Made by a program: the position numbers and the translations under genes
Assembly: GCF_000428825.1 (NCBI RefSeq)
Contig: NZ_AUAR01000003.1
Location: 124,001 to 188,000, forward strand
Origin: Desulfomicrobium escambiense DSM 10707
GTDB taxonomy: Bacteria; Desulfobacterota; Desulfovibrionia; Desulfovibrionales; Desulfomicrobiaceae
Length of the DNA: 64,000 nucleotides
Reading direction: 5' to 3'
In this document: positions 9,464 to 18,868 of the stretch, piece after piece
Position numbering within the stretch: position 1 is the first letter of the stretch
Layout: each line of letters begins with the position of its first letter
The notes under the pieces: model-generated
Seen by the model: the letters and a program-made list of their open reading frames with translations, nothing else
Database searches by the model: none
What the model was told of the DNA's origin: nothing

Positions 9464-12400
9464 ATGTCCACCGCAAAGAACTGGGTCATCGTCCTGCTCC
9501 TGCTCGTCGTCGCCGGCCAAGCCTGGCTGCTGCGGGACCGCTATTTCCCGCCCGTGCCTCAAGGGCTGGCCGTGAGCGCCGTCAGCCTGGACAGCGCCAT
9601 GCGCACGGCCATCGCCGTGGAGTTCGACCGCGCGGTACCGGACGACAGGCGCGCCATGCCCGCGCCGGCCACCATCGCCCCCGCGGCCGAGGGGCAGTGG
9701 GTCTGGGCCAACCCCTTCACCCTCAAGTTCCTGGCCCAGACCCCGCTGCCCATGGACATGCAGTACACTCTGACCCTGAGTCCCGTGGTCTTCCCGGCGG
9801 ACGTCCTGGGCGGCGAGCGCGACCTCGTCGTGCGCACCGGCAGCTTCGAGGTCCGCGAGCTGACCGTGAACGAGCTGGCCTCGGAGGCCGGTCCCGACAT
9901 GGTCGAGCTTGAGGGCAACATCGTCTTCAACGCGCCCGTGGACCCGCAGCAGCTCCTGCCCGCCCTGCGCCTGGCCGAGGGCAACGGCACGCAGGTCGAA
10001 CTCGTCCTGCAGACCCGCTGGCGCTCCACGAGCTTCGGGTTCCGCAGCGTCCCCGTGCGCAAGGCCCCCCAGGCGCGGACCCTGACCATCGGCCTCGACC
10101 CGGCCCTGACCGTGGCCGGCAAGAGCCTGACGCTGGGCCGGGAGTTCCGACGCGAGATCGTTCTGCGCCTGGACCCGGTGCTGCGCGTGGACGGCGTCTC
10201 GCCCCAGTCCGACAAGGGACAGGCGCGCATCCAGATCGAGTTTTCCGCGCCGGTCGACGCGGCCGCCCTGCGGGAACGGCTGCGCGTCGACCCGCTGGCC
10301 GAGGTTTCGGTTTCAGCCCGCGGGCGGACCGCGACCGTGAGCGGGGCCCTGGCCCCGGGCCGCCAGTACGTGCTGCGCATCGCCAAGGGTCTCAGGGCCG
10401 CGGACGGGGCGGAGCTTTCGGCCGACCACGAAACGCCAGTGCGCATGCCCGACCTGCCGCCGAGCGTGGACTTCTCGGCCACGGGCATGTTCCTGCCCCG
10501 CCAGGGCAGCGGACTCCTAGGCGTGGAACACGTCAACGCCGACAGCGCGGACCTGACCGTGAGCCGCGTCTTCCTCAACAACCTCGGCCCCCTCTTCCAG
10601 GACTACGGGTATTCGATCTTCGACGGCGGCGGGGCCAGGGACACGGTGCCCTACCACCTGGGAACGGAGATCCTGCGCGAGACCATCGCCCTCACGTCCG
10701 CGCCCAACGAGGTGCAGGAGCGGACCCTGTCCCTGTCGGAGCTCATCCCCGACGGCCGGCCCGGCCTCTACAAGCTGGGCCTGAGCCTGCCCGGCGACTA
10801 CCGCGGGACCACGCGCTGGGTCCTGCGCACGGACATCGGCCTGGTGGCCAAGCAGGAGGCGGCCGGGTTTCTGGTCTGGGCCGCGTCCATCGAGGACCTG
10901 CGGCCCCTGGAGGGCGTGGAGGTGCGTCTCGTCAGCACCCGCAACCAGGTCCTGGGCACGGCCCGCACCGACGCCGCCGGCCTGGCCCACATCCCCTCCG
11001 TCGGCGATGACGAGGCCGGCTTCCCGGCCATGATCCTGGCCGCATCGGGCGAAGACTTCAGCTTCATCTTCCTGGAGCGCTTCCGCGTCGACACCACGGG
11101 CCTCGACGTCAGCGGCGCGACCATCGGCGCCGCCGACCTGCAGGCATATGTCTACGGCAAGCGCGACATCTTCCGGCCAGGCGAAACCGTCGACGGCGCG
11201 GCCCTGGTCCGCGACGGCCGCATCGGCGTCTCCCCCGACCTGCCCCTGACCATGGAGCAGCGCGACCCCGAGGGGCGCCTGCTGCGCACCCTGAACCTGG
11301 CCCCGGACCGGGGCATGGCCTCCTTCAGCCTGGACATCCCCGACTGGTCCCTGACCGGGCGTTATCTGCTGCAGGCCATGAGCGCGGGCCAGGCCATCGG
11401 GTCTTGGACCTACCAGGTCGAGGAGTTCATCCCCGACCGCATCAGCGTGGAGATCGCCACGAACAGCACCGGGGCCGCGCCCGGCCAAGTCCTGCCCTTC
11501 GAAGTGGCTTCTCGCTACCTCTTCGGCCCGCCGGCCTCCAATCTGGCCGTCAGCGCCAAGGCCCGGCTCGTGGCCGCGGGTTTCGCGCCCAAAGGCTTCG
11601 AGGCCTACTCCTTCGGCGACCCCGGCCGCGCCTTCGAACCCCTGTCCATCCTGGCCTCCGAAACCAGGCTGGACCACGAAGGACGCGCCGTCTTCACCGT
11701 CGACATCCCCAAAGATCTCACTCCGCCCCTGGCCCTCGAAGCCGAATTGACCGGACGCGTGCGCGAACAGGGCGGACGAGGGGTCACTGCCAGGCGGCGC
11801 GTGCCGGTGCATGTCTACGCCCTCTACCCCGGCCTCAAACGGCCCGACTCCATGGAACTGGAACCGCGCAAAACGGCGGTCTTCGAATTCGTGACCGTGG
11901 CCCCCGACGGTTCGCGCACGCAGCACCCGGAACTGGTCGCCACCCTCTTTCAGGACCGCTGGCAGACGATCATGCGGCGTACGGAACAGGGCTTCGCCTA
12001 CGAGTCCGTGCGCAACCCCGTCGAAGTCTCGACCCAGCGCGTGGCCGCGGGCGACGGTGCGGGCTCCTTCAGCGTGGTCCCGCCGGACTACGGCTCCTAC
12101 CGGGTGCGCCTGGCCGACCCGCAGGGCGGGGCCGCAGCGGAGATCGAATTCTACTGCGGCGGGTGGGGCTACTCGCCCTGGGCGGTCAAGAACCCGGCCC
12201 GCTTGGAACTGATCCCGGACAAGGACGGGTACAGGGCCGGCGAGACGGCCTCGGTCCAGATCCGCGCCCCCTTCCCCGGCAAGGCGCTGGTCACGGTCGA
12301 GGGACGCGGCGTGGAGCACCTCGAAATCGTCGAACTGACGGGCAACACGGGCCAACTGCGCATCCCCGTGCGCGAGGACTGGCAGCCCAACGTGCACCTC

Positions 12401-14818
12401 ACGGCCACCCTGGTCCGCCGGGCCGGGGACATCCTGCCCGGCACCCCGGGCCGCGCCTTCGGCGCAATTCCGCTGTTCGTGGACAGCCTGTCCAACAGGA
12501 TGGACGTGCGCGTAGACGCCCCGGCCGAAACGCGCCCCGAGACGGACCTGCGCATCACGGTCCAGGCCGAACCCGGCGCGCGCGTGACCGTGGCCGCCGT
12601 GGACGAGGGCATCATGCAGCTGGCCGGCGGCCGCAACCCCGACCCCTTCGGGCACTTCTACGCCAAGCGGGCCCTGGACGTGGCCAGCTTCGACAACTTC
12701 GCCCTGCTCTTCCCGCACCTGGCCCTGCACCGGCCCCTGGCCGGCGGCGGCGACGCCCTGGCCGCGGCCTCGTCCTTCATGCGCACCGAAGGCATCCGCA
12801 GGGTCCGTCCCGTGACCTTCTGGTCCGGCGTGCTCACGGCCGGAGCCGACGGTTCCGTAACCCACAGCCTGCGGCTGCCCGACTTCCAGGGCGCCCTGCG
12901 CATCGTGGCCGTGGCCAACCGCGACCGCTCCTTCGGCACGGGCACGGCCATGACCCGCGTGCGCGGCCCCCTGGTCCTGACCCCGACCCTGCCGCGCTTC
13001 CTGTCCCCTGGCGACACCGTCGAAATTCCCCTGACCCTGCGCAACGACACGCCGTCGGCCGGCGAGTTCCGCGTCAGCGCCACGGTTTCCGGCCCGGCCG
13101 GCCTCGGCGACATGCCCGCCCCCCTGACCCTCGATCCGGGACGCGAAGGCACCGTGTACGTGCCCCTGCGCTGCGGCGCCGAAGAAGGCAAGGTCAGCCT
13201 GGCCTTCACTGCCGCCGGGAACGGGGAGACGGCCACGGCCGGGGAGGAGCTCGACCAGCGCTCGCCCCTGCCCGTGGAGCGCCTGCTGGAGAACACGGCC
13301 CTCGGGGAGGAGTCGGGGCGGATCGCCGGGCCGGCCCCGGACAGGCTGATCCCCGGCACGGTCCGGCGCACGGTGCGCCTGTCCACGTCGCCGCTGACGC
13401 GTTTCGCGGGGCAGCTGGAGAACCTGCTGGGCTACCCGTACGGCTGCGCCGAGCAGACCGTGTCCAAGGCCTTCCCGCTGCTGCATTTCTCGGCCCTGGC
13501 CGCCGATCTTGCGCCCGGACAGTTCACCGCCTCCGGACCGGCCGGGCTGGTCCAGACGGCCATTCGCCGTCTGCAGACCATGCAGACCCCGTCCGGCGGC
13601 TACGGATTCTGGCCCGGCGACACGGAACCCAATCCCTGGGTCTCGGCCTACGTCTGCCATTTCCTGCTGGAGGCGCGTCAGGCCGGACACACCGTGCCCG
13701 GCGACATGCTGAACGGAGGCCTCGGCTACATCGCCACCCTCGCCGCCCCGGAACCCGGCAGCCCGCCGGACAAGGTCGAGCAGGCCGCCTACGCCCTCTA
13801 TGTCCTGGCCCTGGGGCAAAGGCCCGACCTGGGCAGCCAGGACTACCTGCGCGCCACCTTCAGCAAATCCCTGAACGGCGTGGCCCGCACCCTCCTGGCC
13901 GGGGCTTATCTCTCCTCGGGGAACCAGGCGCCAGGCTTCGAGCTCCTGCACCTCGCGCCGACCTTCGACGACGCCCGGCGCGAGAGTGGGGCCAACCTCG
14001 GCTCGGGCCTGCGCGACAGGGCGCTGACGGCCCTGGTCCTGCTGGCGGCCATGCCCGACGACCCGCGCCTGCCGGACCTCATGAACCGGCTCGGACAGGA
14101 TCTGGGCGCGAACGTCTGGTACTCGACCCAGGAAACGAGCCTGGGCTTCATGGCCCTGGGCAAGTACCTCTCCGGCCGGGACGACGACCGCCCCTTCGCC
14201 GGCTCCATGACGTGGGCCGGCGGGGCTCGGGACTTCGACGAAACGCGGCTCCTCGTGGTCCGGGACATCGCCGCGGCCGGGGCCGTCGAATTGCGCAAGA
14301 CCCCGGCCGACCGCGTGGTCTACGCCAGCGTCCTGACCTCCGGCACGCCGCGCAGGGACGGCCACGCGCCACGATCCGAAGGGCTGGAGATCGAGCAGAC
14401 CTTCCTGGACGAAGGCGGGCGGCCCCTGGACCTGACCGCCGTGCGCCAGGGCCAGCTCGTCGTCATGAGGACGCGGGTCCGCAGCACCACCGGCCGCGTG
14501 GACAACGTGGTCGTGCAGAGCCTGCTACCCGCGGGCCTGGAGGTGGAAAACCCGCGCCTGGCCACGACCGAGCGCCTCGACTGGATGGAGGAGGAAAAGA
14601 CGCTGGAAGGCTACCAGGACCTGCGCGACGACCGCATCCTGGTCTTCACGGACCTGCGCGACGGCGACTGGCGCGTGCGTCACGCCGTGCTGCGGGCCGT
14701 GACTCCGGGGACCTTCGCCTGCCCCCCGGTCCAGGCCGAGGCCATGTACGTCCCGAGCCTGCGAGGGAGCGGCCCCGTGGGCGAAATCCGCGTCGTGCGC
14801 GACGAACCGGCTCCATGA
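9464..14818 (+). CDS. yfhM: Bacterial alpha-2-macroglobulin
   Basis: A 1784-residue envelope protein of the bacterial alpha-2-macroglobulin family, thought to trap proteases that breach the outer membrane. It has an uncleaved-looking N-terminal membrane segment (about residues 7-22), no lipobox, many beta-sandwich (MG-like) domains, a bait region and the thioester motif YGCAEQ (Cys1328, Gln1331) followed by the alpha-helical thioester domain. The intact thioester suggests a covalent-trapping form. The ATG was chosen for its GAGGTG ribosome binding site. Its stop overlaps the start of the PBP1C gene (ATGA), the same pairing known for yfhM-pbpC in Escherichia coli, where the two are thought to act together in defence and wall repair. 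Confidence 0.93.
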   Translation: MSTAKNWVIVLLLLVVAGQAWLLRDRYFPPVPQGLAVSAVSLDSAMRTAIAVEFDRAVPDDRRAMPAPATIAPAAEGQWVWANPFTLKFLAQTPLPMDMQYTLTLSPVVFPADVLGGERDLVVRTGSFEVRELTVNELASEAGPDMVELEGNIVFNAPVDPQQLLPALRLAEGNGTQVELVLQTRWRSTSFGFRSVPVRKAPQARTLTIGLDPALTVAGKSLTLGREFRREIVLRLDPVLRVDGVSPQSDKGQARIQIEFSAPVDAAALRERLRVDPLAEVSVSARGRTATVSGALAPGRQYVLRIAKGLRAADGAELSADHETPVRMPDLPPSVDFSATGMFLPRQGSGLLGVEHVNADSADLTVSRVFLNNLGPLFQDYGYSIFDGGGARDTVPYHLGTEILRETIALTSAPNEVQERTLSLSELIPDGRPGLYKLGLSLPGDYRGTTRWVLRTDIGLVAKQEAAGFLVWAASIEDLRPLEGVEVRLVSTRNQVLGTARTDAAGLAHIPSVGDDEAGFPAMILAASGEDFSFIFLERFRVDTTGLDVSGATIGAADLQAYVYGKRDIFRPGETVDGAALVRDGRIGVSPDLPLTMEQRDPEGRLLRTLNLAPDRGMASFSLDIPDWSLTGRYLLQAMSAGQAIGSWTYQVEEFIPDRISVEIATNSTGAAPGQVLPFEVASRYLFGPPASNLAVSAKARLVAAGFAPKGFEAYSFGDPGRAFEPLSILASETRLDHEGRAVFTVDIPKDLTPPLALEAELTGRVREQGGRGVTARRRVPVHVYALYPGLKRPDSMELEPRKTAVFEFVTVAPDGSRTQHPELVATLFQDRWQTIMRRTEQGFAYESVRNPVEVSTQRVAAGDGAGSFSVVPPDYGSYRVRLADPQGGAAAEIEFYCGGWGYSPWAVKNPARLELIPDKDGYRAGETASVQIRAPFPGKALVTVEGRGVEHLEIVELTGNTGQLRIPVREDWQPNVHLTATLVRRAGDILPGTPGRAFGAIPLFVDSLSNRMDVRVDAPAETRPETDLRITVQAEPGARVTVAAVDEGIMQLAGGRNPDPFGHFYAKRALDVASFDNFALLFPHLALHRPLAGGGDALAAASSFMRTEGIRRVRPVTFWSGVLTAGADGSVTHSLRLPDFQGALRIVAVANRDRSFGTGTAMTRVRGPLVLTPTLPRFLSPGDTVEIPLTLRNDTPSAGEFRVSATVSGPAGLGDMPAPLTLDPGREGTVYVPLRCGAEEGKVSLAFTAAGNGETATAGEELDQRSPLPVERLLENTALGEESGRIAGPAPDRLIPGTVRRTVRLSTSPLTRFAGQLENLLGYPYGCAEQTVSKAFPLLHFSALAADLAPGQFTASGPAGLVQTAIRRLQTMQTPSGGYGFWPGDTEPNPWVSAYVCHFLLEARQAGHTVPGDMLNGGLGYIATLAAPEPGSPPDKVEQAAYALYVLALGQRPDLGSQDYLRATFSKSLNGVARTLLAGAYLSSGNQAPGFELLHLAPTFDDARRESGANLGSGLRDRALTALVLLAAMPDDPRLPDLMNRLGQDLGANVWYSTQETSLGFMALGKYLSGRDDDRPFAGSMTWAGGARDFDETRLLVVRDIAAAGAVELRKTPADRVVYASVLTSGTPRRDGHAPRSEGLEIEQTFLDEGGRPLDLTAVRQGQLVVMRTRVRSTTGRVDNVVVQSLLPAGLEVENPRLATTERLDWMEEEKTLEGYQDLRDDRILVFTDLRDGDWRVRHAVLRAVTPGTFACPPVQAEAMYVPSLRGSGPVGEIRVVRDEPAP

Positions 14819-17184
14819 CGAAACTCTCCCGGACGGCGGCCGCCCTGCGGCGGGCGGCCGCCGTCTCGTCCCTTTGCCTCGTGCTGGCCGGTCTGTTCGG
14901 GGTCATCCTGGACCGGCTCTTCCCCTTCCCGACGGAGCGCCTCGATCCGCCCTTCTCCACGCGCGTCCTGGACCGCGACGGCCGCCCCCTGCGCTTCTTC
15001 CTGGCCGAGGACGGCATGTGGCGCTTCCCCCTGAGCCTGGACGAGATCTCGCCGGAACTGACCGCGGCCCTGATCGACTCCGAGGACCGGCATTTCTACC
15101 GCCATCCGGGCGTCAACCCCGTCGCGGCCCTGCGCGCCCTGTGGACCAACCTGCGTGCGGGCCGCATCGTCAGCGGCGCGTCGACCATCCCCATGCAGGT
15201 CGCCCGCCTGGCCGACCCGCGGCCGCGCACGGCCACGGCCAAGCTGATCGAATCCTTCCGGGCCCTGCAGCTCTGCGCCCGCCATTCCAAGGCCGAAATC
15301 CTGCGCTGGTACGTGAACATGGCGCCCTTCGGCTCCAACGTGGTCGGGGTGGGGGCCGCGTCATGGCACTATTTCGGCAAGGACCCGCGCGCCCTTTCCC
15401 TGGGCGAGATCGCGCTGCTCTCGGTCCTGCCGCGCTCCCCCGCCCGCTACAACCCACTGCGAAACCCCGAGGCCGCCCGCGCCGTGCGCGACAGGGTCTT
15501 GAGGCGGTTCGCGGCCCACGGCGTCTTCGAGCCCGGCCGGGTGGCCGGGAGCATGGCGCTGCCGCTTCTGGCCTCGCGCTCCCCGGTGCCGCAGGGCGCG
15601 CCCCACTTCAGCCGCTGGGTGCGCACGCGGCTGCCCGGCCAGAGCGTCATCCGCACGAGCCTCGACGCCCGCATGCAGGGCATCGCCGAAGCCCTCGTGG
15701 CAGGGCGGATGGAGAGCCTGCGGCGCGAGGACGTGGGCAACGCCGCCGTGGTCGTGCTGGACGTCGAAAGCCGCCGCATCCTGGCCTGGGTCGGTTCGGC
15801 CGACTTCTGGGCCCAGGGGGAGGGGCAGGTCGACAACGCCCTGTCGCGGCGCTCTCCCGGTTCGACCCTCAAGCCGTTCCTCTACGCCCTGGCCTTCGAC
15901 CGTGGAACCCTTGTCCCCGGTTCCATGCTCCTCGACGTGCCGACCGACTTCGCCGGCTATGCGCCCGAAAACTACGGGCAGAACTTCCAGGGGCTGGTCA
16001 GCGCGCGCACGGCCCTGGCCGCGTCCCTGAACGTCCCGGCCGTGCGCCTCCTGCACCGCCTGGGCACGGACCCGTTCCTCGATCTGCTGCGCCGCGGGGG
16101 CCTCTCGACCCTGGAGCGGCCGTCAGGCTACTACGGCCTGCCCCTGGCCCTGGGCGGGTGCGAGGTGCGCCTGCTGGAACTGACCAACCTCTATGCGTCC
16201 CTGGCCGCGGGAGGCGTGTTCAAGCCGGTGGAGCCCCTGGCCGGACAGCCGGAAAAATCCGGGAGCGCGGAGCGGCTCTTTTCCCCTGAGGCCGCGGCCA
16301 TGGTCCTGGACATCCTGGCCTCGACGAGGCGGCCCGACCTGCCCGACGCCTGGCAGTTCACCGTCGGCGCCCCGGCCGTGGCCTGGAAGACGGGGACGTC
16401 CTTCGGGCACCGCGACGCCTGGGCCGTGGGCGTGAACCGGGATCTGGCCATCGGGGTCTGGACGGGCAACCCCGACGGATCCCAGTGCGCGGGCATTTCG
16501 GGCACGCGCCACGCCGCACCGCTGCTCTTCGACCTCTTCCGGGCCCTGGCCCCGGGCGGAGGGCACCTGCCCGACTTCCCGGCCCCGGCCCTGACGCGCA
16601 CGGACGTCTGCGCCGACAGCGGGGACAGGCCGGGCCCCTTCTGCCCCACGATCTTTTGTCCCGCCATCGCCGGCGTGACCCGTCTGCCGGTCTGCGCCAT
16701 GCACCGGCAGATCTTCACGTCGCCGGAATCGGGCCTGCGCCTGCACGGGGACTGCCTGCTGCACCGCCCGTCGCGGGCCGAGACGGTCCTGGTCTGGCCG
16801 GCCGAACTGGTGGCCTACAGGCTGGCCCAGGGGGCGCCCCTGCCCGGTCTGCCCCGCATGGACCCGGGTTGCCCCGACGTGCCCGCGGAAGCGGGACCCA
16901 TCATCGATTCGCCGGACACGGACACGCCATACCTGATCCGACCGGACGCGCCGCCCGAGTTCCAACGGCTGGCGTTGTCAGCCGTCCCCGGCGCCGGAGC
17001 GACGACGCACTTCTGGTACGTGGACGGCCGCTTCGCGGGGCAGGGTCCGCCCGACCGCCCGTGCTTCGTGCCCTTGACGCCCGGCAGGCACGAAGCGACG
17101 GTCACCGACGACCTGGGCCGCAGCGCCCGCGCCGCCTTCACCGTGCGGACCCAGGCCGGTCTTGGCAGCGCAGGCGCCCCCTGA
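14815..17184 (+). CDS. pbpC: Penicillin-binding protein 1C
   Basis: A 789-residue class A penicillin-binding protein. It has an N-terminal membrane helix (about residues 14-36). The glycosyltransferase domain has catalytic Glu90 in SEDRHF and the GASTIPMQVARL motif. The transpeptidase domain has the STLK motif (Ser350), an SLN motif and KTG (525-527). A C-terminal BiPBP_C-like beta domain of about 100 residues matches PBP1C rather than PBP1A/1B. It would polymerise and cross-link peptidoglycan in the periplasm. Translation is coupled to the macroglobulin gene through an ATGA overlap. The sigma-54-type regulator downstream starts 22 bases later and may share the transcript. Confidence 0.92.
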   Translation: MTKLSRTAAALRRAAAVSSLCLVLAGLFGVILDRLFPFPTERLDPPFSTRVLDRDGRPLRFFLAEDGMWRFPLSLDEISPELTAALIDSEDRHFYRHPGVNPVAALRALWTNLRAGRIVSGASTIPMQVARLADPRPRTATAKLIESFRALQLCARHSKAEILRWYVNMAPFGSNVVGVGAASWHYFGKDPRALSLGEIALLSVLPRSPARYNPLRNPEAARAVRDRVLRRFAAHGVFEPGRVAGSMALPLLASRSPVPQGAPHFSRWVRTRLPGQSVIRTSLDARMQGIAEALVAGRMESLRREDVGNAAVVVLDVESRRILAWVGSADFWAQGEGQVDNALSRRSPGSTLKPFLYALAFDRGTLVPGSMLLDVPTDFAGYAPENYGQNFQGLVSARTALAASLNVPAVRLLHRLGTDPFLDLLRRGGLSTLERPSGYYGLPLALGGCEVRLLELTNLYASLAAGGVFKPVEPLAGQPEKSGSAERLFSPEAAAMVLDILASTRRPDLPDAWQFTVGAPAVAWKTGTSFGHRDAWAVGVNRDLAIGVWTGNPDGSQCAGISGTRHAAPLLFDLFRALAPGGGHLPDFPAPALTRTDVCADSGDRPGPFCPTIFCPAIAGVTRLPVCAMHRQIFTSPESGLRLHGDCLLHRPSRAETVLVWPAELVAYRLAQGAPLPGLPRMDPGCPDVPAEAGPIIDSPDTDTPYLIRPDAPPEFQRLALSAVPGAGATTHFWYVDGRFAGQGPPDRPCFVPLTPGRHEATVTDDLGRSARAAFTVRTQAGLGSAGAP

Positions 17185-17206
17185 TAGGCAGGGGCACGGA
17201 GGCACC

Positions 17207-18805
17207 ATGCCCATCAAGCTCCACCTCGTCTTCCGCGATCGCGTCGGCATCGTCGCCGACCTGTCGCGGCGCATCGCCGACCGCATGTTCAACATCGTGT
17301 CCATGGAAGTGGACCGCGTGGACGACCTGGCCCATGTCTACGTGGAGGTCGAGAACCGCGAGGCCGACGCCGCCCCGACGGACCTGGCGCAGGCCCTGGC
17401 CGACATCCCGGGGCTGACCAGCTCGCGGCCCATCGACACCCTGCCCCAGGAGGAACAGGCCCGCAGACTGCGCGTGGTCCTGGACAACATCGCCGACTGG
17501 GTCATCGCCGTGGACGCCGCGGGGCGCGTCACGACCATGAACGCCGTGGCCTGCGAGATCCTGGGCCTGGAGCAGGACGAGGTCCTGGGGGGCGACCTGC
17601 GCGAACTGGGCCTGTCCGACGCATCCATCCTCGAAGGCCTGCAGGGCCGCGAGTGGGCGGACGTGAAGAAGACCCTGGTCACGCCGTCGGGACGGTTCCA
17701 GTACTTCGCCACCTGCCGCCCCATCCGCGACGGCGACGGGCACATCATCGGCGCCGTGGAGATCGCCCGGGACATGCAGGAAATCCGCATGCTGGCCCGC
17801 AGCATCTCCGAGCCCTCCCAGATCAGTTTTTCGGACATCGTCGGCCAGGACCAGGCCATCAACAACCTCATCGGCTACGCCCAGCTCATCGCGGCCACGG
17901 ACTCCATCGTCTGCATCCGCGGCGCCTCGGGCACGGGCAAGGAGCTCTTCGCCCGGGCCATGCACACGGCCAGCCGCCGCCCCGGCCCCTTCGTGCCCAT
18001 CAACTGCGCGGCCCTGCCCGAGCATCTGCTGGAAAGCGAACTCTTCGGCTACGTCGGCGGCGCCTTCACGGGCGGCCTCAAGGACGGCAAGGCCGGACTC
18101 TTCGAGGTGGCCGGGGAGGGCACGGTCTTTCTCGACGAGATCGGAGACATGCCGCTGTCCTCCCAGGCCAAGCTCCTGCGCGTCATGCAGGACCACTGCG
18201 TGCGCCGCATCGGCGGGTCGAGGGAGATCCCCATCCGGGCCCGGATCATCACGGCCACCAACCGCAACCTGGAAAAGATGGTCGAGGACGGCTCCTTCCG
18301 CCAGGACCTCTACTACCGCATCAACGTCCTGCCCATCCACATCCCGCCCCTGCAGGAGCGCCCCGGCGATATCGGCCTGCTGGCCGAGCACTTCCTCTTC
18401 ACCCTGGCCTCGCGCATGGGCCGGCCGGCCAAGGCCATCGGGCCCGAGGGCCTGGCCAAGCTGCGCGCCCACCACTGGCCGGGCAACGTGCGCGAGCTCA
18501 AGAACGTCATGGACCGCGCGGCCATCCTCTGCCCCGACGACGTCATCGGCGAGCGCTTCGTCATCCTGGCCCACGAACTGGGCGACCGCGTCCCCGGCCA
18601 GGCCGCGCCAGACGTGCGCCCCGAACCCGGGCAAGCCTTGAAGACGCAGTTGGACAGGCTGGAAAAGGACATTCTGGAGGTGGCCCTGAAGCGCGCCCGC
18701 AGCGTGCGCAAGGCCGCCCAAACCCTCGGCCTGTCCCACACGGCCATCCTGAACAAGATCAAGAAGCACGGCCTGCGGGTGACGCGGCCCCTGCGCGTGG
18801 AATAG
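17207..18805 (+). CDS. ACT-PAS-AAA+-Fis regulator, TyrR-like
   Basis: A 532-residue regulator. Residues 1-75 form an ACT-like ligand domain and about 80-190 a PAS domain. About 210-440 are the AAA+ enhancer-binding core with Walker A GASGTGKE and Walker B FLDEIGD. A Fis-type helix-turn-helix lies at about 490-530. The sigma-54 contact loop reads GAFTGG at residues 285-290 instead of GAFTGA. Domain order resembles TyrR, whose members may work without sigma-54. The ACT domain suggests an amino acid as effector. A GGAGG ribosome binding site supports the start. Targets are unknown; it directly follows pbpC. Confidence 0.85.
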   Translation: MPIKLHLVFRDRVGIVADLSRRIADRMFNIVSMEVDRVDDLAHVYVEVENREADAAPTDLAQALADIPGLTSSRPIDTLPQEEQARRLRVVLDNIADWVIAVDAAGRVTTMNAVACEILGLEQDEVLGGDLRELGLSDASILEGLQGREWADVKKTLVTPSGRFQYFATCRPIRDGDGHIIGAVEIARDMQEIRMLARSISEPSQISFSDIVGQDQAINNLIGYAQLIAATDSIVCIRGASGTGKELFARAMHTASRRPGPFVPINCAALPEHLLESELFGYVGGAFTGGLKDGKAGLFEVAGEGTVFLDEIGDMPLSSQAKLLRVMQDHCVRRIGGSREIPIRARIITATNRNLEKMVEDGSFRQDLYYRINVLPIHIPPLQERPGDIGLLAEHFLFTLASRMGRPAKAIGPEGLAKLRAHHWPGNVRELKNVMDRAAILCPDDVIGERFVILAHELGDRVPGQAAPDVRPEPGQALKTQLDRLEKDILEVALKRARSVRKAAQTLGLSHTAILNKIKKHGLRVTRPLRVE

Positions 18806-18868
18806 GGCGCGGTGCTGCCAGGGCACTCGTGAAAACAATTATCCCCCTTTTGCGTTGAACCTATCCAC

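Noticed and set aside
10517-14365. A 1282-codon open frame on the strand opposite the alpha-2-macroglobulin gene
   Set aside because: It lies wholly inside a gene with clear motifs. Long antisense frames are expected from GC-rich codon bias. The product is low-complexity, with no domain and no ribosome binding site.
11404-14814. Upstream extension of the PBP1C frame by more than 1100 codons
   Set aside because: It runs out of frame through the macroglobulin gene and reads as Arg/Pro-rich nonsense. The ATGA overlap start gives the normal PBP1C N-terminus.
17138-18838. A 566-codon antisense frame opposite the ACT-PAS-AAA+ regulator
   Set aside because: Shadow of a real gene with perfect AAA+ motifs on the other strand.
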